From Halocaridina rubra (Eukaryota > Arthropoda > Malacostraca > Decapoda > Atyidae), in contig JAXCGZ010015151.1 of NCBI GenBank assembly GCA_037179515.1, positions 17,501-40,000 of the forward strand: 22,500 nucleotides of DNA. Reading direction: 5' to 3'. The notes beneath the pieces were generated by a model that saw nothing but the letters and a program-made list of their open reading frames with translations, was not told where the DNA came from and did no database searches. Positions 9,034 to 21,045 of this stretch are shown piece by piece. Positions within the stretch are counted from its first letter, which is position 1. Each line of letters starts with the position of its first letter. A program made the position numbers and the translations under genes.

Positions 9034-9201
9034 TTTGTGGGGTTATTTAGAACATTAAATAACCCCACAAAGGGTATTGATAAAACATTAAATAACCCCA
9101 TAAAGGGTTTAGTTAGGTTAGGCTTTAATCTGTCCTAACTTAACCTGTCTTGACAATAAATTACGGGGTTATTTAATATTCTAGGGGTCGCTAATCTTTA
9201 C
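9034..9201. repeat. Hairpin and repeat cluster ending in the 19-mer
   Basis: A perfect 16-bp hairpin (tttgtggggttattta at 9034-9049, taaataaccccacaaa at 9056-9071) is followed by a second copy of acattaaataacccca about 33 bp on. A further inverted ggggttatttaat (near 9164) precedes the 19-mer aggggtcgctaatctttac at 9183-9201. It lies about 120 bp upstream of the first coding exon's acceptor. It is probably part of a dispersed inverted-repeat element. Confidence 0.65.
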
Positions 9202-9318
9202 CTGATTCAATTTTAATACATTTTTTGCATTTCCCAACCAGATAACTACATAACAAATACACTTTGCCTATATACAGGTATATACAATATATATATAACA
9301 TATATAATCCTCTTTCAG

Positions 9319-9563
9319 AAATAATGTGTCCGTTATATCCTGTGCATTTGGTGTTGATGTATGGAGGATTAATATTATGTGTCTGGCTGGCTGGGCTAGG
9401 GACAGTCGTGAGCGCTGCAGCCCGGGCCTCTACCCTGCAAGTTCGACTCCGTGTAAATGACTCCTTGGTGACTGATTTAAGCGTGCAAGAAGGTGAAGAG
9501 AAGCAAGTGACGTACTATATTGACAATTTGCCTGCTGATGCTGTTGGAGAACTTGTGATAAAG
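9319..9563 (+). CDS. SLC10 gene, coding exon 1 (signal peptide, ectodomain start)
   Basis: The acceptor cctctttcag ends at 9318, five bases before the ATG at 9324. The donor is aag|gtgaga at 9563/9564, phase 0, after 80 codons. The hydrophobic run (VHLVLMYGGLILCVWLAGLG) followed by VSAAARA fits a cleaved signal peptide. Because an acceptor precedes the ATG, the transcript should begin farther upstream. Confidence 0.88.
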
Positions 9564-12500
9564 GTGAGAACTTCAATAGTAGTGTGAAAAGCGATGAAGT
9601 TGGATCTGAAATTTAGTTGATACATAAAATATCATACACTTTAATTACAAAGAAGAAATGTAAAGAATATGTATTGCACCGAAACTAAGGATATGCTTCA
9701 GTTTGGTTTTACTTATATAGGATCTACTTAAATAGAGCTTCTTCTATACCATTTTAATACACATAGAATTTTTGCATTTATAGCTATAAATTTCTTTCAC
9801 AACTCCCATTCTTGCTTCTCCGTGGTCCTCGGTTAGACTTATAACCATCTTGTAGTTAGCACGTCTATTTACTGACGTCAGTATTATTTTCAGGATTTAC
9901 AACCAGACACTTTAGACCACATATGCATCGCTCCTGATCAGTTTTCCTTATCGGATGAACCTACCAAGGGGACGTTAGAACCTGCAGAAAATGGAACCCT
10001 CGAAGGTTCTTTTAATGTCTCTGGAAAGTTCTTGGGTTTTACCAAAATTAAGCTGGTTCTCAGTAATGGAAGCGATCAAGAGCTTATGGAAAGTGAACCT
10101 GTTAATGTGAAGGTTAGACTTTTTGATCTCTCGTCCATATAGATACATAACTTGAATTACTAAGTTACTGTTTTTCAGGAGAGTTGTTGATGTACTTAAT
10201 TGCATTATTAACTAAGTTTCAAGCTTTTTCAGTAGTTGTAAAAATTTTAAGAGATTTGTATCAAGAGTTTAATAGATTGAATATGTAGTCTTCTGTGAAC
10301 ATTTTAATTTGTGTGAGTACAGCTCAAGTTGAATATTCATGTTTTGATATGACTAGTTTTGATTTTGAACCTGGACTGAAATTTTCTAGTAATTTTCCAA
10401 TGATTGCTAAAATATTCTGATGGTGTATTAATCTAAGATTTTATGAACATATCATATATTTATTTTGTTTGCCAAACTGCTATTTTTCCTACAATTATTT
10501 TGCCCCCAATCAAAAGTGTATATTAACTTTGTTAATCCTGATAATCGTTTCTTCCAGGTGCAACGTGGACACAGAGTACTCGACGTAATCTTCATACATG
10601 TAATAATTGCCTTGATATTCGTAGTTTACATCAATCTGGGTTGTGCAATTGACCTCAAAGTCATCAAAAACACTTTGCGCAGACCCGTTGCTCCTGCAAT
10701 CGGCCTTGCATCGCAGTATTTGTTCATGCCATTGGTAAGTGTTTACTCCATAAGATCATACAAACTAATTTCTTGGGCCCGGGCTTGATGAGGGGAATTT
10801 CCTCTGCCTGTCCTGGTGTCACACTCATTAAGAAAAGGGAAAAAATTATATTGACATAAATTCTACATGCCCTATCTTATCTTGGGGTATATTTGCATTT
10901 ATATTAAACTAATATATTCCAAACAGCTGTCTTACGGAGTGGGCTATGGCTTATTCTACGACACTCCCGAGATGTGGCTAGGGCTCTTTTTGACGGGCTG
11001 CTCCCCTGGCGGCGGTGGCTCAAACATGTGGACGTACTTGTTAGGAGGTTCCCTCGACCTCTCTGTCACCATGACGTTCATTTCGTCCTTAGGGGCATTC
11101 GTTGCCCTTCCACTGTGGATATACGCTCTCGCTAGGACAATTATACAAGGTAATGTGAATTCCCATTCGTTTTTTCTCTGTCCACATTGATAGTGTCAGT
11201 TAAATTATTCCTAATTGGATTTATATTCTGTGTTCTGCCATTGTGCTCTCTATATTTCAGTAAATATTAAAAATCATGATCACCTGACAGTAACATCGTA
11301 ATCATAACTGAAAAGTAGATAATAATGAAGAAAGTCATACATGATTATAATTCGATTGGTATTTTTGTTGACTTTCCCTAGGCTGTCTGGCTGAACAGCC
11401 CCGAGCCTCTAAGGACAGCCCACTGCTGATCCTGGGCTATCCCACAGAGCTCTCAGGGAGTGTATGTTGTGTTGTTGATGTATGTGGTTGCAAGTGGTGC
11501 AGTCATCCATAATGCATAGTATTCTTGCCTTGCAGATGGCTATTACTCCAAGCTCCCTTACAAAAATATTGCCATGATGGTCGTTGGCTTGGTTCTCCCT
11601 CTTAGCATCGGCCTCTTAATCAAGAGGTATTCTCCCCGCATGGCGGCAACCTTGAAACGCTGCCTGAAACCCCTCTCGCTCATTTTTATCGTCTTCATCA
11701 TGACTTTTGGGGTGTACGCTAACTTCTACATTTTTTCTTTCTTCGACTGGAAGGTGAGAAGAAGATTTTTTGATGCAGTGAGTGGGAATGCAAACAATTT
11801 TCTTTGAATGTTTTCAGGAAACAATTTATAAACCTTTAGAAGTGTTGCCAATGTTTTTGTGGATGTCTTTGTTGTTAGTAAATAACTCCATTTTTAAATC
11901 TAGGTCTTGTCTTAGACATCCTCAGAAATATCTGTAATTTTTTATTACATCAAAACTTGCATTGATGCTTTCTATATCATGTTTAAGATAGAAATTTAAA
12001 TATTGAAAACCTTCTGCATTTATGCACTTTTGTTATGGTTTTCATGGGTAAATTATGTTTGCTTCGCCATTCTTGTTCTTGTTATAGAGCAATGATTGTT
12101 TTGTTTTAAGCTTTGGCATGCATCGGCTACAGCCTTTGTCAAAGCCTCAAAGAAAAATACCTGACTGATGTATTATATTTTAAGTGTAAGAATTTAAAAG
12201 TAAAATACCCCTGATGTGAGAACATTAATCCTTATATGGATGCATATGCTATTGAGGAACTGAAGAAATATATGATCTACACATTAACTGGACTCATTGT
12301 AAAATAAGGTAAAATTTATCTAAATTTTGTAACTTGTGTAGCTATCAAATATCTTTAATTTCTTCGTGCAGGTTGCTGTCTCAGGTATGCTGCTGCCATG
12401 GGTTGGTTTCTTATTTGGAGCTGTTTTTGCCCTATTGAGCAGACGCACATGGGAAGAAGTAATTGCCATTAGCATTGAAACTGGTGTACAGCAGACTGGG

Positions 12501-13958
12501 CTGGCTATTGGCATTTTAAAAGTAAGTTTCTTGGAATCTTGTTGTAGGTTCTTATCTCTGGTTTTGGATGAGAGAGAATTCTGCAATTGTATTCCCTACA
12601 TGTTTCAAGACCCTAATAGAAATAGGGACGTGATAAGCTATCAGTCCATTCGTCTCAGATTTTTTTTTCTTAATCACTTTTTCTTTAGGTGTGGATATAA
12701 TGTTTGTTTCAGAGGGATATTTCGTCAAGGGAAAAACTAAGGACATAGATTTCATAATCATGATTGAAAGTGGCAGTGAATGAGGAAGAAAAATAGAATA
12801 CTCATCAATTGTTTACAATAACGTCTTGAGAAAAAAAAAATTGGCATGTATCGCAGAAACGGTTGTTATTGGTCTCATTTTGTTGATATGAGAGCCTCTG
12901 ATTACCTTAATTTGCAGTAATTACTTCTATGTTGCAAGTTCTGTATGTATCAGCTTCAGGTTTCATACTCATAATCTTTTAAAAACTTATTTTTCTTAGG
13001 TTTCACATATTTATTTATTAGCTGAAAATTTATGGACTTCATTTACATAACTTGTAAAATCTTAATAAATAGCATCTTTTAAAAGTATTGGTCTACCATG
13101 GTCCTTTTATGCTATGGCTTCTTTAAAGTTCAAATAATACGTAAGTTTTAGTTTAATTGAAAGTGCATCTTATAATTTTACTTTCATGAATATTATTCCT
13201 CCTCTTCTTTTTCGTCTCTGTCTTCAGATTGAATCCATTTCTGTATGGGGTTGCTGTTTCTTGCCAGCATTTTTCTACCTTTACCTGTCTCGTATATCTT
13301 GCTCCCTTAGCCCCTTATCCAGCATATCATGTGCTATGTTATCCTTCCATCGGATTTTCCTCTCTATTTTGCAAAATTCTGTTGCATTTTGAATGGGTTT
13401 TTTTTTAGGTGAAGTGTCCCCGCAGAGAGAGGAGAAAAGAACACCTCCCTCGTAATCCTTGCGTGTTGGTAAGAGGCAGATAAAAAGGATAAGGAATCAA
13501 TTAAAATTTATTAATGGCACAGAACAGCTGATGGAAGGAGTGACTGTTAGTAGGGTTAGATAATGCCCTAGTGCCTTGCCTCATTTGTACACTTGTGGCT
13601 TTTCTGCCTGTTTCTATGGATTGATATTATGTTGGACAGAGAAGGAAAAAGTCTAAAATTGTCTTTATTATTACTGTATTCTTGAATCCCCTTCCAGGTG
13701 GCACTCCAAAAGTACGCTCCCCTAGGTGACATCACCATGGTCATACCAGTTGCCGTGGCAACGATGACACCGATACCACTCACCATTGCGTACATCGTCA
13801 AGCGCTGCAGAAAGCAGCCCGAGAGCCCGGCCAAGTACAACATAGATTGCATCGAGAATGACATAGCAGAAAAAGATTGCTTTCAGATTCCTTCGTGTGA
13901 CTCCACGACTCCTCTCCACAAAGATGCAAATGATAATTGCAAGGCTGCAATTGCCTAA
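9324..13958 (+). CDS. SLC10-family (sodium/bile acid cotransporter, P3-like) protein, 7 coding exons
   Basis: Joining 9324-9563, 9894-10112, 10558-10734, 10927-11149, 11536-11753, 12372-12521 and 13698-13958 gives one frame of about 495 residues with GT-AG introns throughout. Residues 1 to about 32 form a signal peptide. Residues 33-155 are an extracellular domain with four N-glycosylation sequons (NDS, NGT, NVS, NGS). The rest is a multi-pass core with SLC10 motifs: GCAIDLKVIK (about 181-190), GCSPGGGGSN (236-245), LSVTMT (257-262) and ETGVQQ (395-400). These correspond to the sodium/substrate-binding crossover region of known members. The core family couples sodium entry to uptake of bile acids or sulfated steroids; P3-like members are largely orphans, so I do not assign a substrate. 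ATG 9324 has A at -3 and is the first in-frame ATG after the acceptor. A 5' UTR exon is expected upstream. Confidence 0.93.
9894..10112 (+). CDS. SLC10 gene, coding exon 2 (ectodomain)
   Basis: Acceptor attattttcag, donor aag|gttaga, 73 codons, phase 0 at both ends. It encodes a hydrophilic extracellular segment with sequons NGT, NVS and NGS. Alternating hydrophobic residues suggest beta-strands (FNVSGKFLGFTKIKLVLS). Confidence 0.9.
10558..10734 (+). CDS. SLC10 gene, coding exon 3 (TM1-TM2)
   Basis: Acceptor cgtttcttccag, donor ttg|gtaagt, 59 codons, phase 0. TM1 (VIFIHVIIALIFVVYINLG) is followed by the family signature GCAIDLKVIKNTLRRPVAP and the start of TM2 (IGLASQYLFMPL). Confidence 0.95.
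10774..10830 (+). mobile_element. LINE family 2, 3'-end scrap in intron 3
   Basis: This matches the 3' terminus of the LINE at 17453-18452: gggcccgggc...ttgatgagggg...ctctgcctgtcctggtgtcacac...atta, against 18399-18455 with small gaps. The insertion lies about 40 bp from the exon 3 donor in an intron of only 192 bp. It is a severely 5'-truncated copy with no coding content. Confidence 0.75.
10927..11149 (+). CDS. SLC10 gene, coding exon 4 (TM3-TM5, binding-site motif)
   Basis: Acceptor tattccaaacag, donor caag|gtaatg, 223 nt, phase 0 in and phase 1 out. It carries the most conserved family segment, LTGCSPGGGGSNMWTYLLGG, then LDLSVTMT, and a further membrane span with LPLWIYAL. The family's substrate-translocating crossover helix maps to this segment. 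Confidence 0.96.
11382..11461 (+). other. Possible cassette/poison exon in intron 4
   Basis: This is an 80-nt GC-rich island (49 of 80 bases G or C) in an AT-rich intron. It is preceded by a good acceptor (tttttgttgactttccctag) and followed by gtatgt. After exon 4 (phase 1) it is open for 27 codons, reading GCLAEQPRASK and onward. Using the gtatgt donor leaves phase 0, and exon 5 then meets a TGA after 13 codons. A weaker donor two bases earlier (|gtgtat after 11459) would keep the frame and add 26 residues. Nothing here proves usage. Confidence 0.35.
11536..11753 (+). CDS. SLC10 gene, coding exon 5
   Basis: Acceptor tcttgccttgcag, donor aag|gtgaga, 218 nt, completing the split codon (G|AT, Asp) from exon 4 and ending in phase 0. 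It encodes YKNIAMMVVGLVLPLSIG, typical of the family's mid-core helix, then a basic loop and the span PLSLIFIVFIMTFGVY. Confidence 0.95.
12372..12521 (+). CDS. SLC10 gene, coding exon 6 (ETG motif)
   Basis: Acceptor atttcttcgtgcag, donor aaa|gtaagt, exactly 50 codons, phase 0. It carries SGMLLPWVGFLFGAVFALL and the conserved ISIETGVQQTGLAIGIL helix. The second Q is where many family members have Asn (ETGxQN). Confidence 0.95.
13225..13375 (-). pseudogene. Decayed non-LTR retrotransposon C-terminus in intron 6
   Basis: The - strand reads RKIRWKDNIAHDM, LDKGLREQDIRDR, two stops, then KNAGKKQQPHTEM. The RW.D.I..D....GL.E.D..DR...W pattern is the usual extreme C-terminal signature of many LINE reverse-transcriptase polyproteins. 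I recognise it from memory of the family; the two stops show it is dead. It lies antisense within intron 6. Just downstream, 13416-13500 faintly resembles a repeat I associate with crustacean LINEs, but I cannot support that further. Confidence 0.5.
13698..13958 (+). CDS. SLC10 gene, last coding exon (final TM and tail)
   Basis: Acceptor aatccccttccag; 86 codons then TAA. The last membrane helix (ITMVIPVAVATMTPIPLTIAY) is followed by a basic VKRCRK stop-transfer and a hydrophilic cytoplasmic tail of about 55 residues rich in Asp, Glu and Cys. The tail is lineage-specific in appearance. Confidence 0.93.
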   Translation: MALQKYAPLGDITMVIPVAVATMTPIPLTIAYIVKRCRKQPESPAKYNIDCIENDIAEKDCFQIPSCDSTTPLHKDANDNCKAAIA

Positions 13959-14646
13959 AAGGACGGGAGTAACAAAAGTTCTATATGATCAGTCAGTGTA
14001 TCTTAACTGTTAGATTTCTTATGCACATGTTAATGCATTTTAGTAAAATCGTTATGTAAACCAAGAATAAATTTACAGAAAAATGAAAATTAAGTTAGTA
14101 GATTGTAAGTTCATGAAGCAAATTAGGGTGTTTTGTCATATAAGAACAAAATTAAGTACAGTATGTAGGTAATGACTCAAAACTCTGGTTGTTCAGTGAA
14201 AAACCTACAAATAATTACACTGTTTATTTCTTCCATGACTCGGGTCATATTCCAGTGTTTATTATCTATTTGATATACTCTACTAATTGGTTATGTTTGT
14301 TTATGAATTGGAATACTGTAATTAATTACATTTGATGAAAATGAAGAATGGTTAAAATATTTTGGTCCATTTAAACCACCAATGTAATTCATTATAAAGT
14401 AAGAAAAGTGTGTAATTTTTTCTTTTAAAACAAGTAAGGTAACATAATCCTGTTTAATGATGAAAATATAATTGCACTGAAAATTGTAAATGCACTTGCT
14501 TTTAAATTTGTTTATTGCAAAAATATTTTATATAAGTTGCAGGTATTCATCACCTTAAATACACTGCGCTGAAATAGTAAATAATTTTGATACAAATGTA
14601 CATTACAGTATTGAAAATATTTTTATAATGGAAAGTTTTAAATAAA
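13959..14646 (+). other. Probable 3' UTR of the SLC10 gene
   Basis: AT-rich non-coding sequence follows the TAA. Canonical AATAAA poly(A) signals occur at 14066-14071 and 14641-14646. I cannot tell which is used. There is no GT-rich element strong enough to decide. Confidence 0.45.
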
Positions 14647-16830
14647 GCATTTTTCTAATATAAAGTGCGGTAAGATCAAATATTTTATACAGTACTAAGA
14701 AACTTCATATTTTTGGAAGTGACAATGTTAAAAGTACTATTTTTCTAGTGTTTTGGTAATTACATCAAATATCAAATCAAAATGTACTTTTGTGGATACT
14801 TTCATACCTCATGAACAGCTCTTCATGAAATGAATAGCAGAATGTCAGTATAGTGGGAAAAAATGAAGGAATATTTAATCTCATTAGACCAATTATGACT
14901 TTTTCCGTATACAGTACCACGAGTTTTTATTTACATTGTTGTGCAACCTAATACTGTATCAAAGAAGAGAACTAAGCTGTAACATAAACTTATTCTTTAT
15001 GTTTTGAATTATTTGTAAAACTATTTTCGTAACTAGTTATTCTTTATATCTATGATATTTTACCAAACTACAATTGTAATGGAAGTTATCAGGAATGTAA
15101 TGGTTATCGGTTTCGCCTCAAACGACAATTTCTTCCTCGCCGCAATCTGCTTTATTTTTTTCCTCTCTCTCTCTCTCTCTCCAGTTTACGTAACAACAGC
15201 TAATATTGTTGATGTAAAAGGTTTCATAATGTTGTTAGTTTAAGCATTTTTAATCATTCAGATGCAGCAGCTTACTCAGAATCTTTTATCAAAGATACAT
15301 TTGTATTTTCATGATATACCACCAATGAGCAGGTCTCAGGCACCTGAAGTTTATTACTGTACTATGTGGTTTTTAGCCAGGTAACTGAAGCTTCTCCCGG
15401 TTTCTCGTGCTCCATGAAGAGCAGGAATATGTTGCGTCAGTTTGTTCTCTTTTGCTGCTCTTGGTATGAGAGCTATGAAGGAAAACCCAGAATCGGCAGT
15501 GACTTTCCTTAATGACTCGGGGCCGTTCGGCCAGGCAGGTTAGGGAACAACAAAAATTATACTATGAAACTTGCTGGAAATGTTTATTGCAATTATATGT
15601 TGTATATCACAGTGAAAAATCTCAAAAAGCACTACAGACTTCTTTTTTATAATTTTCAAGTCATATAATAATTGTATGCGTATTTAGGGCTCTTGTAATT
15701 AATAATTTTGTTGTATTCCCTGTAAAACAGAGAGCACTGGTACGTTATAAAGCAATCTGTAGTCAGTAACAGATCCCATTCTGATCAAATTTTTGCTTCA
15801 TGATTATGATTTCATGTGTATTGTTATGCTTATGTGTTTTGTTCCATAATGGGTTGCATATGAAGGTAATCTGGTAGGAAGATAAATTTTTAATTTTCGG
15901 AAGAATCTCGACAAGAAAAAAGCTTTAGAAACATGCATTATTGTGTTTTCTTGTATCCTTCTGCAGTTTATGCCTCTACTCTCTAATATAATGTACAGTA
16001 TTATGAGGTGAAAATGCTGTGCGCATTCTCTGGAGTGATCTATTTCTGGGCATACCAAGAATTTTTTTTTTTTTTTTTTTTCCAGTATATTTGCATGAGC
16101 TAAAAATTATGTTGGAGACTAGTTTTTCAGAGTGTTTTCTGTGTGTGTGTGGACTCTTTTAAGTTATTTAGAGAGAGAAGTTGAGTGTCTAGAAAAGTTT
16201 GGACCTGGGTAAAATTATTTCTTAAATTTTGGTCTACAGAAGAAATGCAAAACAGTGAAAGGGCCACTACGGATGCCTCCAGCAACTTCACCTGGAGAAG
16301 TGCCATCAAATATAAGGCTAGAGTACAAAAAATGGTTCTATACAGCTAGGCTTCTGCAAGATAAATTGGTTAGTTCATTTAATGCCCATATGGGCTTATC
16401 CGTCATCCCAAGAGTATATATAGCTCTAGACGAGAATAGAAAACATGCACCCTATTTTTGAGCAGTGAGAAACAAGGTATTATGGAAGACAATCTGAGAG
16501 GATTCTAGGATAATGTGCTAAATAACCTAGGGCATACTAAATGATAGGCTTTGGTCTCTCCTAGAAGTGGTCAAGCAACCTCGTACTAATATTCAAATCT
16601 TTGGCCCATGTTTTGTCTCCAGCCCTCATTGTGTATCTTGAAAAGCCATTATAAGCACAAATATTAAAATACGGAAATGTTCAACTGGATTTGAAGTAAA
16701 CATCACACAGACTGTCCCGTTCTCTCTCTCCAATTCATTATTGTCCATAAAAAAAATTCACATGCAATGGTTTACAGAGCTTCTTAGCTAACCATATGAG
16801 AAGCTAAAATGTTAGAGATCACTATGGTTA

Positions 16831-16838
<8 letters not shown>
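14647..16838. other. Gene-free stretch downstream of the SLC10 gene
   Basis: Mostly AT-rich with no supportable gene. It has a short (CT)n run near 15165-15180, a GC-richer patch at about 15480-15545 with a small ggccg/cggcc hairpin, a T run at 16062-16081, and a single open segment at 16255-16461 that resembles no family I know and has no splice or start context. Confidence 0.45.
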
Positions 16839-18695
<1,857 letters not shown>

Positions 18696-19422
18696 ACAAA
18701 GCATCACAATAGCCTAAATGAACCCTTAATTGCAAAAATACACAGAACCAATATACATACAAAGAACAATGAAACAATATATATACGGGGAACAATAGAG
18801 CAATACAGCAACAACACTATGAATACGAAAAGTCACTGCAACCAATCCAAAAGACAACACACAATTAAAATAACACACCGAAATTCAGAACAACCTTTCC
18901 CTTCCAATCTACCAACCCTCCTGCCGTTTTTCATCTACCCATAAAACCAACATCAAAAACAAAGTTCCAAGTGCACCAGTTAAAAATGCCAGACATTCTG
19001 AACAAAACTCACATAGTCACACTCCCCCCTGATCTTAAGATCATCAAAAGGTACACTAACCTTCCATATCAAAATCAACACCCCATACTGGTGGGCACCA
19101 CACCCTCTGAGATCTGTATGGTACCACCTCACCTCCACTTCATCTCCCCTCTCCTATAGCTCCTTATCACTCATTTCACTTTCTGAACTCACTACTCTTC
19201 GGATAACTATTATATGTCGAAGCACTCCATCTACAGTAACATTATTTTGCTAATTAATTCCTTTTACCCTACCCTTCCCTACTGTGACCTACAGCGAGCA
19301 TTGGGTGGCTTCACCCATATCCCTTCCCCACTTTAACAGAACCTAGTTCACCTTCAACTGTCTGTGTTGCATTCTCTGGGACTACACATGGGTGCCTCCA
19401 CTCATACTTAAACACATACTTA
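18696..19422. other. C-rich, G-poor stretch of unknown nature
   Basis: The + strand is strikingly poor in G and rich in C and A. On the - strand, a polypurine run (aggggggag, about 19025-19033 as complement) is followed by tgtgactatg, which resembles a polypurine tract plus LTR start. Two short open - strand segments (near 19110 and 19311-19440) lack recognisable domains. It may be the decayed 3' end of another retroelement; I cannot name it. Confidence 0.35.
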
Positions 19423-20619
19423 ATTTTATGATGAGGTAAGCCAAATCTTACAGGAAAGAGAGGGCTGGGCAGATTGCATATTCCTAGACTTCCAGAAAGC
19501 GTTTGACACTGTTCCACATGGGAGACTTATTAGGAAGCTGCAATCAATGGCTAGAATAGGTGGAAATGTTTTGGAATGGATAAAAACTTACTTAGAAGGA
19601 AGGGAACAGAGGGTTAGAGTAAGACTCAGTGTCTGAATGGAGAAGAGTTAGTAGTGGAGTTCCACAGGGTTCAGTTTTAGGGCCACTTTTGTTCCTTGTA
19701 TATGTAAATGACCTACCAGAGTCTGTAAATTCATTCATGAATATGTTTGCAGATGATGCAAAGATTGTGAAGAAAGTAAAAAACGAGAACAATGGTAGAG
19801 AACTTCAGGAGGATCTAAATAATCTGCATGAGTGGTCAGAAAAGTGGCTAATGAAATTCAATACTTCAAAATGTAAGGTAATGAGAATGGGTACAAGTGC
19901 AAGAAGGCCCAAGCTTGACTACTCGGTGGCTGGAGTACAACTTCAAGAGACAGAAAATGAGAGAGATCTAGGAGTAAACATACTGGCAGATTTGTCTCCA
20001 GAAATACATATAAATGGCATAGTAAGGGCAGCATATGCATTCTTATCAAATGCAAGGGTAGCCTTCAGGCACATGGACAAGGAAATGTTCAGAAATATTT
20101 ATGTAACCTATGTGAGGCCAAAACTCGAATATGCAGCCCCCTTTTGGAATCCTCACTTGAAAATGCACATAGCTCAGCTTGAAAAAGTTCAAAGACATGC
20201 CACGAAACTGGTACCAGAAATACGCAATCTCAGTTATGATGAGAGGCTGAGGGAATTAGACTTACCATCACTCGAAGCTAGAAGAGTGAGGGGGGATATG
20301 GTGACAGTCTTTAAATTCCTTCATGGTTATGATAGAGTGGATAGGGATCGATATTTTGATATGACTGGCTCTAGAACTAGAGGTCATAGTTTGAAGCTTT
20401 GTAAGAAACCTTCTTTGCAGGATGTAAGGAAATACTTTTTCATTGTAAGAGTAGGTGATAATTGGAATTGGATAAGCGAGGAGGTAGTTAATGCTACCTC
20501 AGTCCATAGTTTTAAGGACAGGTATGATAAGTATGACTAAGTATAAAATGGAACTGATGAGGAGACGGGAAGATACGAGCTTTGGGCTCTTTCCCGTAAA
20601 CACAATTAGGTAATCACAG
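19423..20619 (+). mobile_element. LINE family 1, longest copy: reverse transcriptase to 3' end
   Basis: It encodes RT motif A (FLDFQKAFDTVPHGRL), motif B (SSGVPQGSVLGPLLF) and motif C (MFADDAKI). The thumb/C-terminal region (YVRPKLEYAAPFWNPHL; LDLPSLEARRVRGDM) follows, ending KDRYDKYD at 20540. A 3' UTR of about 80 bp ends caattaggtaatcaca. An apparent 2-bp loss near 19623 splits the frame between motifs A and B; downstream, 303 codons stay open. Endonuclease and ORF1 are absent, so it is 5'-truncated near 19423. The style fits the CR1/Jockey supergroup. Three other fragments of the family lie at 2659-3168, 5096-5459 and 5803-6120. Confidence 0.9.
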
Positions 20620-20629
20620 ACTTCTGAGG

Positions 20630-20934
20630 AATTGAATCTTCTCCCTGACCTACCCTTGGTGAAACATTGTACTAAAATACTGCTTTTGCAGGGGAAATCC
20701 GACCCCTCTCTGCAATTGTTTTAATCGCCCTATGGTGCCATTCAATAATACCATTGCTGTTCCATACTATGATTAGATAGTTGGGGATAATCCATTTAAA
20801 ATCGTGAGAAAAAGTGGAGGTTTTAGTACTCAAACTTAGATGTCCGACATGGCGTGTTCTACTCGGTGAAAACAACAAAACAATAGCGCAATGCAAAGCG
20901 CACGAATTAATCAGCTCAAAAGTTATACATAACA
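20630..20934 (-). mobile_element. Candidate Ty3/gypsy LTR (partial)
   Basis: On the - strand, the integrase frame and a short spacer are followed by a polypurine tract and then tgttatgtataac, a normal TG start for an LTR, at 20934. The other border is not visible: no CA end with a flanking duplication stands out before the LINE terminus at 20619. The LTR may be truncated there. The length is a minimum estimate. Confidence 0.5.
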
Positions 20935-20948
20935 TTCCTCCCTCCAAG
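20935..20948 (-). promoter_or_regulatory. Polypurine tract of the gypsy element
   Basis: The - strand reads cttggagggaggaa, immediately before the candidate LTR start at 20934. Plus-strand DNA priming in LTR retrotransposons uses such a tract at exactly this place. Confidence 0.65.
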
Positions 20949-21045
20949 AAAAGACATACAAAACTTATCAAAAATGGATCAGAAAAATATCAACATACAA
21001 CAATCATTATACAGATATATCAATATATTATGGCAACAAAAGACA

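Noticed and set aside
13568..13919. Two - strand frames over the last SLC10 exon
   Set aside because: They are antisense shadows of the SLC10 coding sequence, which has family motifs and splice support on +.
15052..15243. 63-codon frame with hydrophobic content
   Set aside because: It includes a short CT run, lies beyond the candidate poly(A) sites and lacks any family signature.
16255..16461. Isolated 68-codon open frame (+)
   Set aside because: The composition is protein-like, but there is no domain, no flanking splice pair and no neighbour that would make it an exon.
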